This document shows, piece after piece, positions 1-12,633 of a DNA stretch of 64,000 bases (position 1 is its first letter; each line of letters starts with the position of its first letter). The stretch covers positions 1-64,000 of the forward strand of contig JAURVB010012350.1 in NCBI GenBank assembly GCA_033002965.1, given 5' to 3'. The position numbers and the translations under genes were made by a program. The notes beneath the pieces are model-generated. The model did not search any database, had not been told where the DNA came from, and saw nothing but the letters and a program-made list of their open reading frames with translations. Origin of the DNA: Piper betle (Eukaryota; Streptophyta; Magnoliopsida; Piperales; Piperaceae).

Positions 1-358
1 GTTTCTCTTCTTCCGGGCGTTGGGTTGTTGTGCGGGAAGAAGGGGATGCGTGGGGCGGTGCTGCTGGCCACGTCTGAGTCGCCATAGCAGCAGGTCGAGG
101 TCGCCATGGCTGCTGGTTCGTCGCTGTGGTGGTGCAGTCGCCCTTTGATTGTTGCTGCTAATTTGGTTGCTAGGAAAGGGAGACAATGGGTGAAGGATAG
201 GATCTAGATTTTGGTCGAAAGAGAAGAGCTTGGTGCTGGTTTTGGGTGAAGAGAAGAATGGTGACGGAGAAGAAGAAGAAGAAGAAGAATGGCAGTTTTG
301 TAATTTCGGGTTGACTCGATATGGGTTGAGTTAAAAATCATAATAATAATACCAACTC
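1..358 (-). repeat. Family A/B-like LTR fragment, reverse
   Basis: This is the right part of a reverse-oriented LTR of the A/B group entering from the left. A G/C-rich segment ends in a GAA run (about 268-288), then a short T-rich stretch, then a degenerate form of the GACTCGAGTC-containing block seen near 28060, 50080 and 60375, then an ATAATAATA run and CCAACTCG as at 60410. The G/C-rich part has open frames but low complexity, and none resembles a known protein. The right limit is approximate because homology fades where the family M sequence begins. Confidence 0.55.
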
Positions 359-359
359 G

Positions 360-1923
360 TGTTAAAATCATTGAAATAATTAATTTAAAGGAATATGAGT
401 TAAGTGGTCAAAATAATAAATTTATAAATTATTACATGAAATTAATAAATTTCGATCACGATAAACGGTAATTAATTAATCGGCTGATTAAAAGCAATTA
501 ACTTAAATTGAAGGGTTATGAGGAATATTTAATAGAGACTTCACCTTTATCATATAAAAGTTATATTTGATAAATAAAACGATTATTCTTATAATAAATT
601 CGTAAAGTAAAATAATGGATCAATAAAAGATAATCGCGTAGAAATTACGCGATAGCATAATTAATTAAATAAAGAAGTGTTGAACCTTATCGAATTAAAT
701 AAATTAATTAATGTGGCATATATTAAATATTTAGTTGCATGCATTTTCGACGCGAGTAAAATTATACTAATGTATAATTTTATGCCCCGTTCATATTAGG
801 GTTAGCGGATTACGGTCGGACGAACCCGCAAGTCAGGTACGTATAATAGGTAGAACATCGTATTTTCCTTGTTGGTAGCCTAGGTCGGCCTGAGCCCAGA
901 TTCGACCACCATGCACGAAGTGCAACCGGGGTTAAAGAATTGACTCAGTCCGACACTGGGTCGTGTTATGTGTGTGAATCTTGTAATGCATCGATATTGT
1001 TTTGGAGTAGTGATAGCCGCCCCATAAAAAGGCTACGGCCGGGGTGAGTGAGGCACAACGATTCCTCCATCGCACTAGAGTGCAGTGATTGCCGCCCCAT
1101 AAAAAGGCTACGGCCGGGGTGTGTGAGGCACTGGCACTGAGTGCAGTGATAGCCGCCCCATAAAAAGGCTACGGCCGGGGTGTGTGAGGCACTGGCACTA
1201 GAGTTGGCAGTGAGAGCTTCCCCACAAACGGGGCATAGCGATCACCTGAGTGCAGTGATAGCCGCCCCACAAAAAGGCTACGGCCGGGGTGTGCAAGGCA
1301 TTGGCACTGGAGTGCAGTGATAGCCTCCCCATAAAAAGGCTACGGCCGGGGTGTGCGAGGCACTGGCACTAGAATTGGTAGTGAGAGCTTCCCCACAAAC
1401 GGGGCATAGCAATCACCCGAGTGCAGTGATAGCTACCCCACAAAAAGGCTACGGCCGGGGTGTGCGAGGCACTGGCACTGGAGACGGTAGTGGTAGCCTC
1501 CCCATAAAAAGGCTACGGCCGGGGTGTGCGGATCACAGCGGACACCTCCTCCGCATTGTTTTGGAGTATAGCGGAATCGCTCCACCGCATATTAAAATAA
1601 ATATATGAAAATGGTGGAATGTACTTGTTTGTTTTATCTATTATACTACTTAGTGTTGTAATCACTAACGCGGAATTGCCTCCGCAGGTGTGCAGATCCG
1701 AGATTAGATGATTGACAACTAGAGCATGGAGCAAAGTAATATGAGGACTCCTTTTTGTTATTTAATTGAGGAATAAGTGTGGCTGCTGGGAAACGGTCCA
1801 AGACTGTGGGATTTTATTATAAGTTATGATTTCTAATAATGTTTGACATAATTGCTTTAATTTTGAGTAACACCTAGCCAGTTAGGCCCACAATATTATC
1901 ATGAAAAATGGCGGGTCGTTACA
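360..1923 (+). repeat. Family M LTR, copy 1 (M1)
   Basis: This is an LTR-like unit ending in GGGTCGTTACA. From about 820 onward it matches 3360-5324: the GGTACGTATAATAGGTAGAA block, a G/C-rich leader, a minisatellite, and a 3' part with GCGGAATTGCCTCCGCAGG. The first 450 bases are A/T-rich and unlike copy M2, so the U3 region differs between copies. The left end is only a candidate: a TG dinucleotide lies at 360, and no matching 5-bp duplication was found. It could be a solo LTR or one end of a rearranged element. Confidence 0.55.
1007..1540 (+). repeat. Minisatellite 1 inside LTR M1
   Basis: About nine tandem units of roughly 50-72 bp. The core is GATAGCCGCCCCATAAAAAG followed by GCTACGGCCGGGGTGTG and a GAGGCACTGGCACT tail. 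A second unit type carries AGAGCTTCCCCACAAACGGG and alternates irregularly with the first. The CCCC...GGGG pairs in both unit types could form short stems. Apparent reading frames here come from repetition of the unit. Confidence 0.85.
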
Positions 1924-2400
1924 AGACGTAAGGCCAAACTCTAGCATTAGGGAAGACGAACCCAACCTAGAGAATACTGATTCACGAACGGATGATGGGG
2001 TAAGAGAATTTAATTGAGGAACTCGTTGAAGCATATATATATATATATAGGAGGAGGGTTAGGGAGGGAAGGCAGTCCACTCCTTCTTGCCTCCTCTCCA
2101 GTGCCTTTCCATTGTGGTGTAAGTATTTCATACTTCTTAGTTTCTTTTCCATTAGAACTCTTACATGCATGGTTGCAATGCATAAATTCATTAGAAATAC
2201 CTTGCTAAGTTGCTGGAACTTTTTGGTATAAATTGCAATAGGTCTTTGGTTGTTGAGATATTGTATGGTTGCAAATTAGATGGCATATATGAAATTCACG
2301 TTTGACTAGTTTCAAGAAACCCTATTTTTTTTAGCCGCACTGTTCAAAATCTAATAATGGACATGTTAGAATGGAACAGACAGTCCATAAATAAATATCG
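1924..2400 (+). repeat. Partial family M LTR (M3), U3 region
   Basis: The stretch 1985-2070 (GGATGATGGGGTAAGAGAAT, then a TATATATA run, then AGGAGGAGGG) matches the presumed promoter part of M2 at 3160-3285. It follows directly on the end of M1. The TA run followed by GGAGGAGGG is the best candidate for a TATA-type promoter. Downstream sequence (2110-2400) shows no recognised feature before the next minisatellite. Confidence 0.45.
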
Positions 2401-2410
2401 GCCAGTAGGG

Positions 2411-2864
2411 GGTACGGTGGAATGGACCCATCAGCTCAACCTAATAAGTGGTACGGTGGAATGGACCCATCAGCCCAACATAATAGGGGTACGATAGAAT
2501 GGACCCATCGGCTTAACCTAATATAGTGGTACGGTGGAAAGTACGCATCGGCCAATAGGGGGTACGGTGGAATGGACCCATCGGCTCAACCTAATACAGT
2601 GGTACGGTGGAATGGACCCATCGGCTCAACCTAATAAGTGGTACGGTGGAATGGACCCATCGGTCCAACATAATACAGGGTACGATGGAATGGAGCCATC
2701 GGCTCAACCTAATACAGTGGTACGGTGGAAAGGACCCATCGGCCAATAGGGGTACAGTGGAATGGACCCATCGGCTCAACCTAATACAGTGGTACGGTGG
2801 AATGGACCCATCGGTCAATAGGGGGTACGGTGGAATGGACCCATCGGCTCAACCTAATATAGTG
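2411..2864 (+). repeat. Minisatellite 2 (about 40-bp unit, ~12 copies)
   Basis: Twelve tandem units begin with GGTACGGTGGAATGGACCCA, followed by TCGGCTCAACCTAATACAGT. Full units are 38-40 bp; three shortened units of about 33 bp lack the CTCAACCTAATA part and read TCGGCCAATAGGG or TCGGTCAATAGGG. Substitutions are scattered. Long open frames on both strands are a by-product of repetition, and no start or codon signal supports a protein. Confidence 0.9.
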
Positions 2865-2874
2865 CTACTATCAA

Positions 2875-5324
2875 TGTAAAGACCCGGGAAAAAAAATTCA
2901 TTAGCTGGTTAAGTATGAATTACCCGGTTTAATTGAAAAGTAATTTCTAATCGGACGATTCTAATTGAATCAGTCGAGTCGAACACATTAATTAAGTGAA
3001 CCACACCATTTAAGAGATTGAGTGAAAAGGTTAAGTGAACCGTGTTTATTACCCAATTACCCAGTTAAAGGAATTATGGTGAAAGGGTGCTTCCACAAAC
3101 CCTAACCGTTATTTACTCTTTATAAAAAGAGAAGGGGTCGTTGAACCTAAGAAATACCAATGGATGATGGGGTGTGAGAATTTAATAAAGGGGTCGTTGA
3201 ACATAGGAAATACCAATGGATGATGGGGTATGAGAATTTAATGGAGGGAACGGTTGAAGTGTATATATATGCAGGAGGAGGGAGTATTTCATCCCTCATC
3301 TCCGTCCCAGGCTACCTCCCCATTACTGTATTAGGGTTCACGGGTCACAATTAGACGTAATCACAAATCAGGTACGTATAATAGGTAGAACATCGTATTT
3401 TCCTTGTTGGTAGCCTAGGTCGGCCTGAGCCCAGATTCGACTACCATGCACCAAATGCAACCGGGGTCAATGAATTGACTCAGTCCGACACTGGGTCGTG
3501 TTATGTACGTGAATTTTGTAATGCATCGAGATTGTTTTGGAGGAGTGAGAGCCACCCTATAAAAATGCTACGGCCTGGGTGAGTGAGGCACAGCGATTCC
3601 TCCATCGCACTGGAGTGCAGTAATAGCCGCCCCATGAAAAGGCTACGGCCGGGGTGTGTGAGGCACTGGCACTCGAGTGTAGTGATAGCCGCCCCATAAA
3701 AAGGCTACGGCCGGGGTGTGTGAGGCACTAGCAGTAGAATTGGTAGTGAGAGCTTCCCCACAAACGGGGCATAGCAATCACCTGAGTGCAGTGACAGCCG
3801 CCCCACAAAAAGGCTACGGCCGGGTTGTACAAGGCATTGGCACTGGAGTGGAGTGATAGCCTCCCCATATAAAGGCTACGGCCGGAGTATGCGAGGCACT
3901 GGCACTAGAATTGGTAGTGGTAGCCTTGGTCGGCCTGAGCCCAGATTCGACCACCATGCACCGAGTGCAACCGGGGTCAAAGAATTGACTCAGTCTGACA
4001 CGGGGTCGTATTATGTGCATAAATTGTGTTGCGTCGACATTGTTTTGGAGTAGTGATAGCCGCCCCATAAAAAGACTACGGCCGGGGTGAGTGAGGCACA
4101 ACAATTCCTCCATCGCACTAGAGTGCAGTGATAGCCTCCCCATAAAAAGGCTACAGCCGGGGTGTGCAAGGCACTGGCACTGGAGTGCAGTGATAGCTGC
4201 AACATAAAAAGGCTACAGCCGGGGTGTGTGAGGCACTGGCACTAGAGTTGGCAGTGAGAGCTTCCCCACAAACGGGCCTAACAATCACCTGAGTGCAGTG
4301 ATAGCCTCCCCATAAAAAGGTTACGGCTGGGGTGTGCGAGGCAATAGCACTAAAATTGGTAGTGAGAGCTTCCCCACAAATTGGTAGTGAGTGCGTAAAT
4401 TGTGTAATGCGTCGACATTGTTTTGGAGTAGTGATAGCCGCCCCATAAAAAGACTACGGCCGAGGTGAGTGAGGCACAGTGATTCCTCCATCGCACTAGA
4501 GTGCAGTGATAGCCCCCCCATAAAAAGGCTACAGCCAGGGTGTGTAAGGCACTGGCACTGGAATGCAGTGATAGCCGCCCCATAAAAAGGCTACAGTCAG
4601 GGTGTGTGAGGCACTGGCACTAGAGTTGGCAGCGAGAGCTTCCCCACAAATGGGGCATAGCAATCACCTGAGTGCAGTGATAGCCTCCCCATAAAAAGGC
4701 TACGGCCGTGGTGTGCAAGGCACTGGCACCAGAGTTTAGTGATAGCCTCCCCATAAAAAGGCTACGGCCACTAAAATTGGTAGTGAGAGCTTCCCCACAG
4801 ACGGGGCGCAGCAATCACCTAAGTGCAGTGATAGCTACCCCACAAAAAGGCTACGGCCAGGGTGTGTGAGGCACTGGCACTGGAGACGGTATGGTAGCAT
4901 CCCCACAAATGGGCTACGGCCGGGGTGTGCGGATCACAGGGGATACCTCCTCTGCATTGTTTTGGAGTACAGCAGAATCGCTCCACCGCATATTAAAATA
5001 AACTTAAGGAAATAGTGGAATGTACTTGTTTTGTTTTATCTATTATACTACTTAGTGTTGTAATCACTAACGAGGAATTGCCTCCGCAAGTGTGCAAATA
5101 CGAGATTAGGTGATTGACAACCAGAGCATGGAGCAAAATAAATATGGGGACTCCTTTCTTTTTTACTATTTGAGAAATAAGTGTGGCTACTGGGAAACGG
5201 TCCAAAACTGTGGGATCTTTATATATGTTTTTGTTTACAAAAATGTTAGACATATTTGCTTAAATTTTGAGTAACACCTTGCCAGCTAGGCCCACAATGT
5301 TGTGACAAATGGCGGGCCGTTACA
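2875..5324 (+). repeat. Family M LTR, copy 2 (M2)
   Basis: A 2450-bp unit begins TGTAAAGACCCGGG and ends GGGCCGTTACA, giving TG...CA ends. In order it holds an A/T-rich U3, a roughly 55-bp direct duplication (GGGGTCGTTGAAC blocks at about 3136 and 3188), a TATATATAT promoter-like site near 3262, a leader shared with M1, a long minisatellite, and a 3' part shared with M1. It sits in a reverse family B LTR. The flanking pentamers (ATCAA left, GGTTG right) do not match, so the junction has been rearranged or the left end is misjudged. Confidence 0.65.
3541..4938 (+). repeat. Minisatellite 1 in LTR M2, with higher-order structure
   Basis: About twenty units of the same 50-72 bp minisatellite as at 1007-1540. 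A leader segment (about 3411-3545, GGTCGGCCTGAGCCCAGATT onward) recurs inside the array at about 3924-4058 and again partly at 4388-4440. The array therefore expanded both by single units and by blocks of several hundred bases that include non-minisatellite sequence. Confidence 0.85.
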
Positions 5325-7306
5325 GGTTGTCAAGATCCCTCGGGAATGGAACAACCGTCTCCCTAATTAAGAGTTGATGTGGCTGGCATGTGCACCTGCT
5401 CTTGGTATGTGTGAGCCAATTTCACCATCCTTGTCTCACTAAAAACTCGACAAAATCATATATAGGCCTAGGAAGAGATTTAATAATTTAGGCCTGAAGG
5501 CAACTTTCGATGGATCTTGTTTTTGAAATCAGACTCGAGGGATCTCATCCTCGAGGGTTATTAATCCTAGATACTGGTTCTCTAAAATGCCCCATGGTAA
5601 GTCGAGTCTAATAAATCAACACTTAACGTGTCTTGTAACATACAATCCAAAGTAGTAATAGAAGCGATCAACAAACAAGAGTGCAATTCATAAATGGACC
5701 GGGTAGAAGCTCCACATGGGGTATCATGCCTATGTGGCGAGCTCCTACATCGGACCTACACAAATATGACTAAATTCTAAAGCCCATGTATGCCCATATG
5801 ATGCATCAATGACATGATGGATAATTCGAACAACATTAGAACAATCATGTCTATTCTGATCAATCCAATAAATCCTAATAATCATGGCATATAGGTGTGA
5901 TAAACCCAATAGTTAATTCCATATCATGGTAATGTAATTAAATTCAAATGTCAACACAAATAAAATAAAATTACTATCATACAACAATTTCATCATCTAG
6001 TACTTAGCCATATGAATCTACATTCCAAGGTGATCATGCCATCGAATCACAAATTTGTTGATACGTAAATTAAACAAAACAATTAACTAAATAAAGATCA
6101 TAATTTCGATAGTGAAACTAATACCAATTTGTCATCAGCAATCTTCATAGTAATTAATAAAATTAACATTTTTTTATGGTCCATCATACTTAGTTAACAA
6201 ATCAAACCTAAATTCACATACTTGCAATCAATCAACAATTTAAACATAATGCTTATGATGAAATGAATTTAAATAAAATTGCTTACCTAAGTTGGCAATT
6301 GCACGGAGATGGCAGCGGTTGCTGGTGGTTGCCATGAGGAGGGAGACGGCAGCTGTTATTACTTTTCCATGAGCGAAATTGGAAAGGGGGAGTGTGGCTC
6401 GAGGTGGCCAGAGTGCCACTAGCCAGCAGCAATGACTTGGCACCTATGGCAGCAATTGTTTGTGGCTGGCTAAGGTGAGGGCGAAGAAGAGGTGGTGTTG
6501 GCTAGGGTGAAGGGAGAAGGGCTAGGGGAGGTTGACGCCGGCTAGGGGGCGGATGGTATGGCTAGCCACAGCGCTAGACTCTGGTGACAGTGCATGCAAG
6601 CAGCAACCTTGACTCACTTGTGGTGGCCATACATGTCATCGCATAGACCGGTGAAAGGTCGGGAAGGATGAGGGAAGGGCTAGGGAGGGTGGCTGGAGGT
6701 CATCGGCAAAGTCGGTGGCTGGCAGCAACACATGCAAGGGTGTTGGCGATGTTAATTGTGAGAGGAAACAGGGAGAAGAGGAGGGAGGAAGGGTGACAGG
6801 GAAGATGGCAGCGTCAGTGAGGGGATGTCACTGGGTTGGTGGTGGTGACCAACGGCGGCGAGAAAAAAAATAGTCAATAAAACTTGACTCGGTCCCGACT
6901 TGAGTTAATAATAATAAATAAATTGTAAAAAAAATATAAAATAAATATGATAAAATACTATACAATAAAATAAGTTCAATAAAATAAAATAACATTTTCT
7001 AAACCTACCAACCTACCCAAAATCCTATCTAACACATCCTAACACGGTAAATGGTCTAATTCTAATTTCTACGGTCTAATGCATGAAAAGTTTTTTTGGG
7101 ATAATGTCGTATATTCTAATAACTAATTTTCCTACTATGTTACTCATGTTATGATAATATATTTGGGTACACTTGACCATCAAGGCTTATAATACACAGC
7201 CAGCCTGGGCTCAGCCTACGTGTTCTGAAACTGACTTGACTAAGATTGACGGCTGAACTGATCGGTTCTAAAGTATAAAACCCATACATGAGTTATGGGT
7301 TTTACA
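5325..7306 (-). repeat. Family B LTR fragment, reverse
   Basis: It matches the reverse family B solo LTR from about 48565 to 50514: GTTGTCAAGATCCCTCGGGA, a TATATAG motif near 5460, CTCGAGGGATCTCATCCTCG (5532 on), a G/C-rich middle segment (6290-6870), then the ACTTGACTCGGTCCCGACTT block and the end GGGTTTTACA at 7306. The 3' end of the LTR (left side here) is missing; M2 abuts it. Frames in the middle segment are low complexity and not considered genes. Confidence 0.75.
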
Positions 7307-8971
7307 TTTTAGGACAAGATCTAGACAGTTGCAGCATTTAGTATCTATTTAGAATTTTTAGGGTATCTCATTTGCATTCATCATAGTGATTCAGGATTAC
7401 CGGATTGCCCCTATAGGCTCGCTTGATTTTGACTTACATATTTTCACCCAATTGAATTCGGGGTTTGAGGCCCATTTAGCCTTCATGCCTTGATTTCTGC
7501 CTATAGACTCACTTTTAGGACTCGAGCCATTTTCTGACTTTGGATGGTCTCAATCCGTGCTTTCCATCCATGTACATATTGCATATACCCATAGCTGGGT
7601 CCTATTAGGCTACGAGTTGTCGGATGTCCGGATTGTGTAATGTGGCAAGATTTGAGCCGTTCACTTAGCCCTAGCTTCACCCATTGATTTTTAAAGGATT
7701 TTCTCCCATTTTTGGAGTTATTCACCCGTAGCGCTGCCACCACTTCAGCTTGCCGCTGATGAGCCTTCTGGCCTCCCTCAGTCAATGGACCAGAACCCCC
7801 ATGACCGCCTCACAACCAGCTTTCTATCCGTACCTCTCACAACCACCAGACCCACCACAGTCGCCGCTGGCGATGGAGTTTTTACAGCCAATTTCCACCT
7901 CCACCACCATTGTCCAAGCAATTTTCCAATGCCGGTGATCCACCTCCGGCCGATCCAACCACCCACACAGGTTTATCTTGCTGAGATCTCCATTTTGAGA
8001 CCACCCACGGGCACCGTTGTGGCCACGATTGCCACCGACAAAGCGTCCGCACTTGTGGCAATTCTGCCCTCTTTCCTGCAGTTTTTCGGCTGGCCAGCGG
8101 GTGGACTCTGCCGAATGCCACCACCACCATCTTCCTCATCGTCAAGGCTGTCGATCCCAACCATTTGTGACCCAAGCCGCGCCACCATCAGCCTTTTCTA
8201 GAGACGGGCATTGCTACTCGTTAGCCCATGTTTGCGTCCACTAGCCCGAGTTTTGTTCACCCGTTCATGTTTGTGGTCATGCCAGAGCCTATGTCCCAGT
8301 CCAGCTACCCAGCCCAGCACCGTTGTTTGACTCAACTGAGTCGACTTGCCTCAACTTGGTCAACTTGTCTCGATTGACTTCGTTTAGTTCGGTTTAGCTC
8401 ATTTTTAGCAATTTTTTATCAAGTTCAACCGTTTTTGTTAATTTGAGAATTCCTACATTCGTTTAGATGCATTTATGCAATATGTAGCATATTTTGATGT
8501 TATGAGTGTTTTTCTATATTCATTTATTTTTTTTATATGTTTATCATATATAATAAATTTTTACATGATTATTTGCTATTATTAATATTATATTTACATA
8601 ATAATATTAGTCTTATTTATGTTTACTAAATTGTATATATAAATTTATTTATTTTTTTATTTGTTGCATGTAAGTTATTATTTATTTGTATTTAATTATG
8701 TATTTTATATTGGTTAACTATGATATTATTATTGGTCGTGATTAATTAATATTAAATAATTGTTTATTTATTTATCAAATGATTATGTATTTATTTATTA
8801 ATTATTTATACATTTACTCACACGAGTACCTGAGATATTTACTCGTGTTTAGCCACGTATTTATATTGCATAATGATATTATTATTTTATAATTAGAGTA
8901 TTATTTTTTTGGTATTTATTATTTATCTATGTATTCATGAGTTTATTTATTTATTTATTTATTATTTATTT
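7307..8971 (+). repeat. Family C LTR C1, left arm
   Basis: Forward family C LTR beginning internally (TTTTAGGACAAGATCTAGAC, equivalent to about 21730). It contains the GTTGCAGCATTTAGTATC block, a C-rich segment (7740-8200) and a T-rich ATTTATTT tract (8450-8970), where it is split by C2. The other arm resumes at 12629. The first couple of hundred bases of the LTR are absent. Open frames in the C-rich part are proline/serine/threonine-rich low-complexity translations found only within this repeat. Confidence 0.8.
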
Positions 8972-11853
8972 TGTAACACCCCAATTTCGGTTCAACTAAG
9001 AACCGCATCAGAAATGTTACGATCGAGTCGAGTTATATTGAATATTATTAGTCAGTAAGACTCAATCAATAAAATAGATTGAAATAACCCTCTTGGTGTC
9101 ATGAATATGGAAGACATTATCAAATATTCATTAAAACACATAAAATATAAATAAATGTAAGAAAGTAAATATTGCATTAAGCTCAAATGTGTGTAGCGTT
9201 TATCTATCCTCTCACCAAAGTCAACTCAAGACTGCAAAACCTACATATATTATATGAAAAACGTTACTAGCGAATGTTACTAGTTAGAAAATAACTAATA
9301 CAAACTGGCAAATGGGTATTCCATTACTCGTGAAAACTTATGAAACTTCAAGATTGTCTCACACTGGGCGGTAAGCAAACATATTTAAACAAGTGTCGGC
9401 TCGCATGTGCGGCCCATAATCATATTTATACATACAACACTTACACGCACACATCTTCCATATCGCCTACTACAGTATTCGAGTGACAAAAGGAACAGTT
9501 AATTTAGTGCCACAAATTTCGGAATGTGCTGCATTACCCAGTACCATCATACATCGCACTTCCTCATAGTTTGAAGGAGTACTAGTGCGGCCCATACATA
9601 TCTCCGTACAACTCATTCTCTTGTTCATGAAGTCCGTAAAAATGTGCATACTTATATGATAGGCATAGGGAAGAGGCTTATATCATATATTTATGGAGCT
9701 TCAGTTAGAAAACCAACAAGGGAACTTATCTTTGTAGTTTTATTAAACATGCGTAGAAAACACAGCTAAATGACCCGACATCGGAGGGATGCAATAAAAT
9801 GCCGCCGATGTCGTCCTACGTATAAAACAAGATAAAACTCGACAAGCAAAGAGTCAAGTAGAGAGGGAGAGTCCTACGGACCTGTAGTCCAAGCTCCTAA
9901 CATATCTGCACATTTACAGCAAGCCCAAACTCCAGAACCTACATCAGAACCCACTACTAAGTAAATTACTAACATTCTATATGATGCATGCTCGTGGTTT
10001 GTGCTCATATTATCAATATATCCTAATAAAAAGACTATACTAAATAAATGAACCGCTAAACACACAACACGTAAATCGAGACATAATAAAGAAAATAACT
10101 AGTTACAAATAATAAATAACTAAATACATACAATCATGAATAAATAGATAGATAATAAATACATAAAAACTATCAATACTCTAATCATAAAATAATAATA
10201 TCATATACTATACATGTAAATGGTTAAACACGGGTAAATAATAATATCATAGTCATCAGCACAAAATACGTAATTAAATACAATTAAATAATAACTTACA
10301 AGCAACGAACAAGTAAATATAGAAATAAATAATGTATACAATTTAGTAAACATAAAAGGACTAACATTAATAAGTAAATATAATATTAATAATAAAAATA
10401 ATTATGTAAACATACATCATACACGATAAACATATAATTACAAGTAAATAAATATTAATGATTAATTAATTAATTAATTAATTAAAAAAATCAATAAAAA
10501 AAATTATCATAACATCCAATCATACTAAATCATGAGAATATGCATCTAAACTAATATAGAAGTTTTTGAATTACCGAAAACGATGAAAGAACAGATGAAA
10601 ACGAGTCCAAAAATGAGCAGAACCAGACTAAACTGAGCATAACCAGACCAAACTAAAAGGGCTGAACCAACCCGGTCTAGGTTAAATAAATTGCTGGGTT
10701 GACTTGGCGGACATGAACATTCAGCTGACATGAACAGGAGGACGTGGGCACGACCAGGTAGGTAAACGGGCCGAACAGGGGCAGTGGTGCCCGTCACTGG
10801 AGAACATCGATGGTGGTACGATTGGGGTCACTGCCTGTTAGGATCGGAAGGTGGCATCAAGGTGGAGGTGGTGGTGGTGATGACTAGTGGATTCCGGGCA
10901 CTGGCTGGCCAGAAAACAGCAAGCAAGGGGCGGATGGGCCATAGGGTGTGGCGACATCGTTAGCAGCGATCGCAGCCGTGGCAGTCATCGTGGGTTGTCT
11001 CAAAATGAAGATCTTAGCGAATAGAAACTGTGGGGGTGGTAGGATTGGCCAATGGTGACTCGCCGGGGTCGGAAAATGGCCCGAAATGGTTGCTGCGGTA
11101 GCAGAAAATGACACTAAAAACACTGTCGCAAGTGGCTACTGCGGCAGCTCTGATGTCATGGTGGGTACGGACTTGTAGCCAGCCGCAAGATGGTCACGGC
11201 CATGCCATTGGTGTGGCCGGAGGAGGGCGGGGTGTCGCCAGTGGTGAGCCAAAGTGGTGGTAGTGCTAAAGCATGTGGAGCTCTTAAATATGGGAAATCT
11301 CTAGATTTCAAATAAAGAATGACAAGTTTGAGTGAATGGCTCAAATTTTGCCACGTGACAAATCTGAGCGTCTGACAACTCAATGGCCTAGTGGGGTCCA
11401 CCTATGGCTATATGCAATACACGTAGAAGGAAAGCTCGGATCGAGATCGTCTGAACTCAAAACTGACTCGAGTCCTAAAATATACTCTATTGGTGGGAAT
11501 TGAGGCAAGATGGGTAAATGGGCCGTGAAACCGTCAACACAATCGAGCTGAGCCCATGGGGCACAATCCGATGGTCCACAATCCTGGTGATGCATGCAAT
11601 GAGATACCCAAAAAATCCCAAACGGATACTAAACGCTGCATCAGCCTACGTCTAGGCCTAAAATCCTTGCTAACATATTCAAACAAATATGTATACCTCA
11701 GTATGCACTGATAACTCATGATCTTATCATCTTCTTGTCAGCCATACTCAGCCACTATAACATGCTCATATGGCCATCTGGGCCCATACTCATAATATAA
11801 AATGTAGTCTGGCTCGAGCTCGCTCAAATCGACTCAAGATTGCCTAAACTAGA

Positions 11854-12576
11854 TGTTCGGGCGCGGGTTCGTCCGCTGGTGCGGGTTAGAGTGTTCCCGC
11901 GTCGGGTTGGAAGGGTTCGGTGGGACCGAGGCGCCCTTGCCGCGCAAAGAGACAGCGGGATGAGACTAAAGAGTCACAAGTATCCAATAACACTTAGACA
12001 ATTCTTATGCACTCGGTGGGATGGCCATTTCGACACACACACTCGACAGGACTTCCCCAGCACTCGGCACGCAGGCTCGAGGCTGCTGGAATAGAACTGG
12101 ATGGTTCGGTCACAGGTGGACAACGCTGCACCGACAACTTACCGGGTGTGCCCAGCACTTGGCCCCGACCAAGGCTGGTTGCAGCCACACACCGGCAATC
12201 CCCTTACCCGACACTACCTCACATCTCCACGCAGGGAGGCACTCACCCACACTTGATCACTTTTGATCTGATTTTGTTTTTCCCTCCCTCTACACAAGGA
12301 TAACATCTCCTTATATAGACACCCGGCTGAAGTGCTGCACGCCAACACATGCACCCCTTGGTGCTTGGTGTTCCGGTTTCCACCCCTTGGTGCTTGGTGT
12401 TCCGGCTTCCACCCCTTGGTGCTTGGTGTTCCGGCTTCCACCCCTTTCCCTCCTTCCGAATAAATCTCACGTATCTTATTTCTATTAAATTAGGCATAAC
12501 CACGGGTTCAACCACGACTGGTTGGGTTAACCATCATGATTGAGCCGAGGGGTGTGGTGAAAAATTTGGACGAACA
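11854..12576. mobile_element. 723-bp solo LTR of an unrelated family
   Basis: An insertion beginning TGTTCGGGCG and ending GGACGAACA, with 6-bp inverted ends TGTTCG/CGAACA, flanked on both sides by CTAGA (11849-11853 and 12577-12581). The paralogous family C LTR at about 19560 has one uninterrupted CTAGA at the same place, giving an empty-site comparison inside the window. CTTATATAGACACC near 12310 resembles a TATA box on the plus strand and would make plus the sense strand, though this is tentative. The family was not identified. Confidence 0.85.
12352..12445 (+). repeat. 29-bp tandem repeat (3 copies) in solo LTR
   Basis: Three consecutive near-identical copies of a 29-bp unit containing CACCCCTTGGTGCTTGGTGT and TCCGGCTTC, with a fourth partial start. 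It lies just downstream of the TATA-like site in the 723-bp LTR, so it would fall in the transcribed R/U5 part if plus is the sense strand. Confidence 0.9.
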
Positions 12577-12633
12577 CTAGACAAAACTAAAATTAGGTAA
12601 AACCTTAAGCTGAAAGTGGGGTTTTACATGTTT

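Larger units (their letters stand above)
8972..12628 (-). mobile_element. Family C solo LTR C2, reverse, inserted in C1
   Basis: Reverse LTR starting TGTAACACCCCAATTTCGG and ending GTTTTACA. Flanking pentamers are TATTT (8967-8971) and TGTTT (12629-12633), a 5-bp TSD with one change. It is about 2.93 kb once the 723-bp LTR nested at 11854 is removed. It shows the usual family C order in reverse: CTTGGTGTCATGA near 9093, GCCCATACATATCTCCGTAC near 9589, an A/T-rich tract (10080-10530), a G/C-rich segment (10600-11260) and the CTCAAATCGACTCAAGATTG end block. No internal retrotransposon sequence adjoins it, so it is a solo LTR. Confidence 0.85.

Noticed and set aside
1007..1540. CRISPR-like spacing of repeats
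   Set aside because: Units are directly adjacent and diverged without unique spacers; the context is a plant LTR.
2534..2879. Repetitive open frames through minisatellite 2
   Set aside because: Frames on both strands follow from the 40-bp repeat; no start context or recognisable product.
3814..4583. Minus-strand frames with a repeated GRSLFMGRLSL-type motif
   Set aside because: Produced by the minisatellite unit; frames break at each unit-length change.
2870..5329. Target-site duplication for LTR M2
   Set aside because: Flanking pentamers ATCAA and GGTTG do not match.
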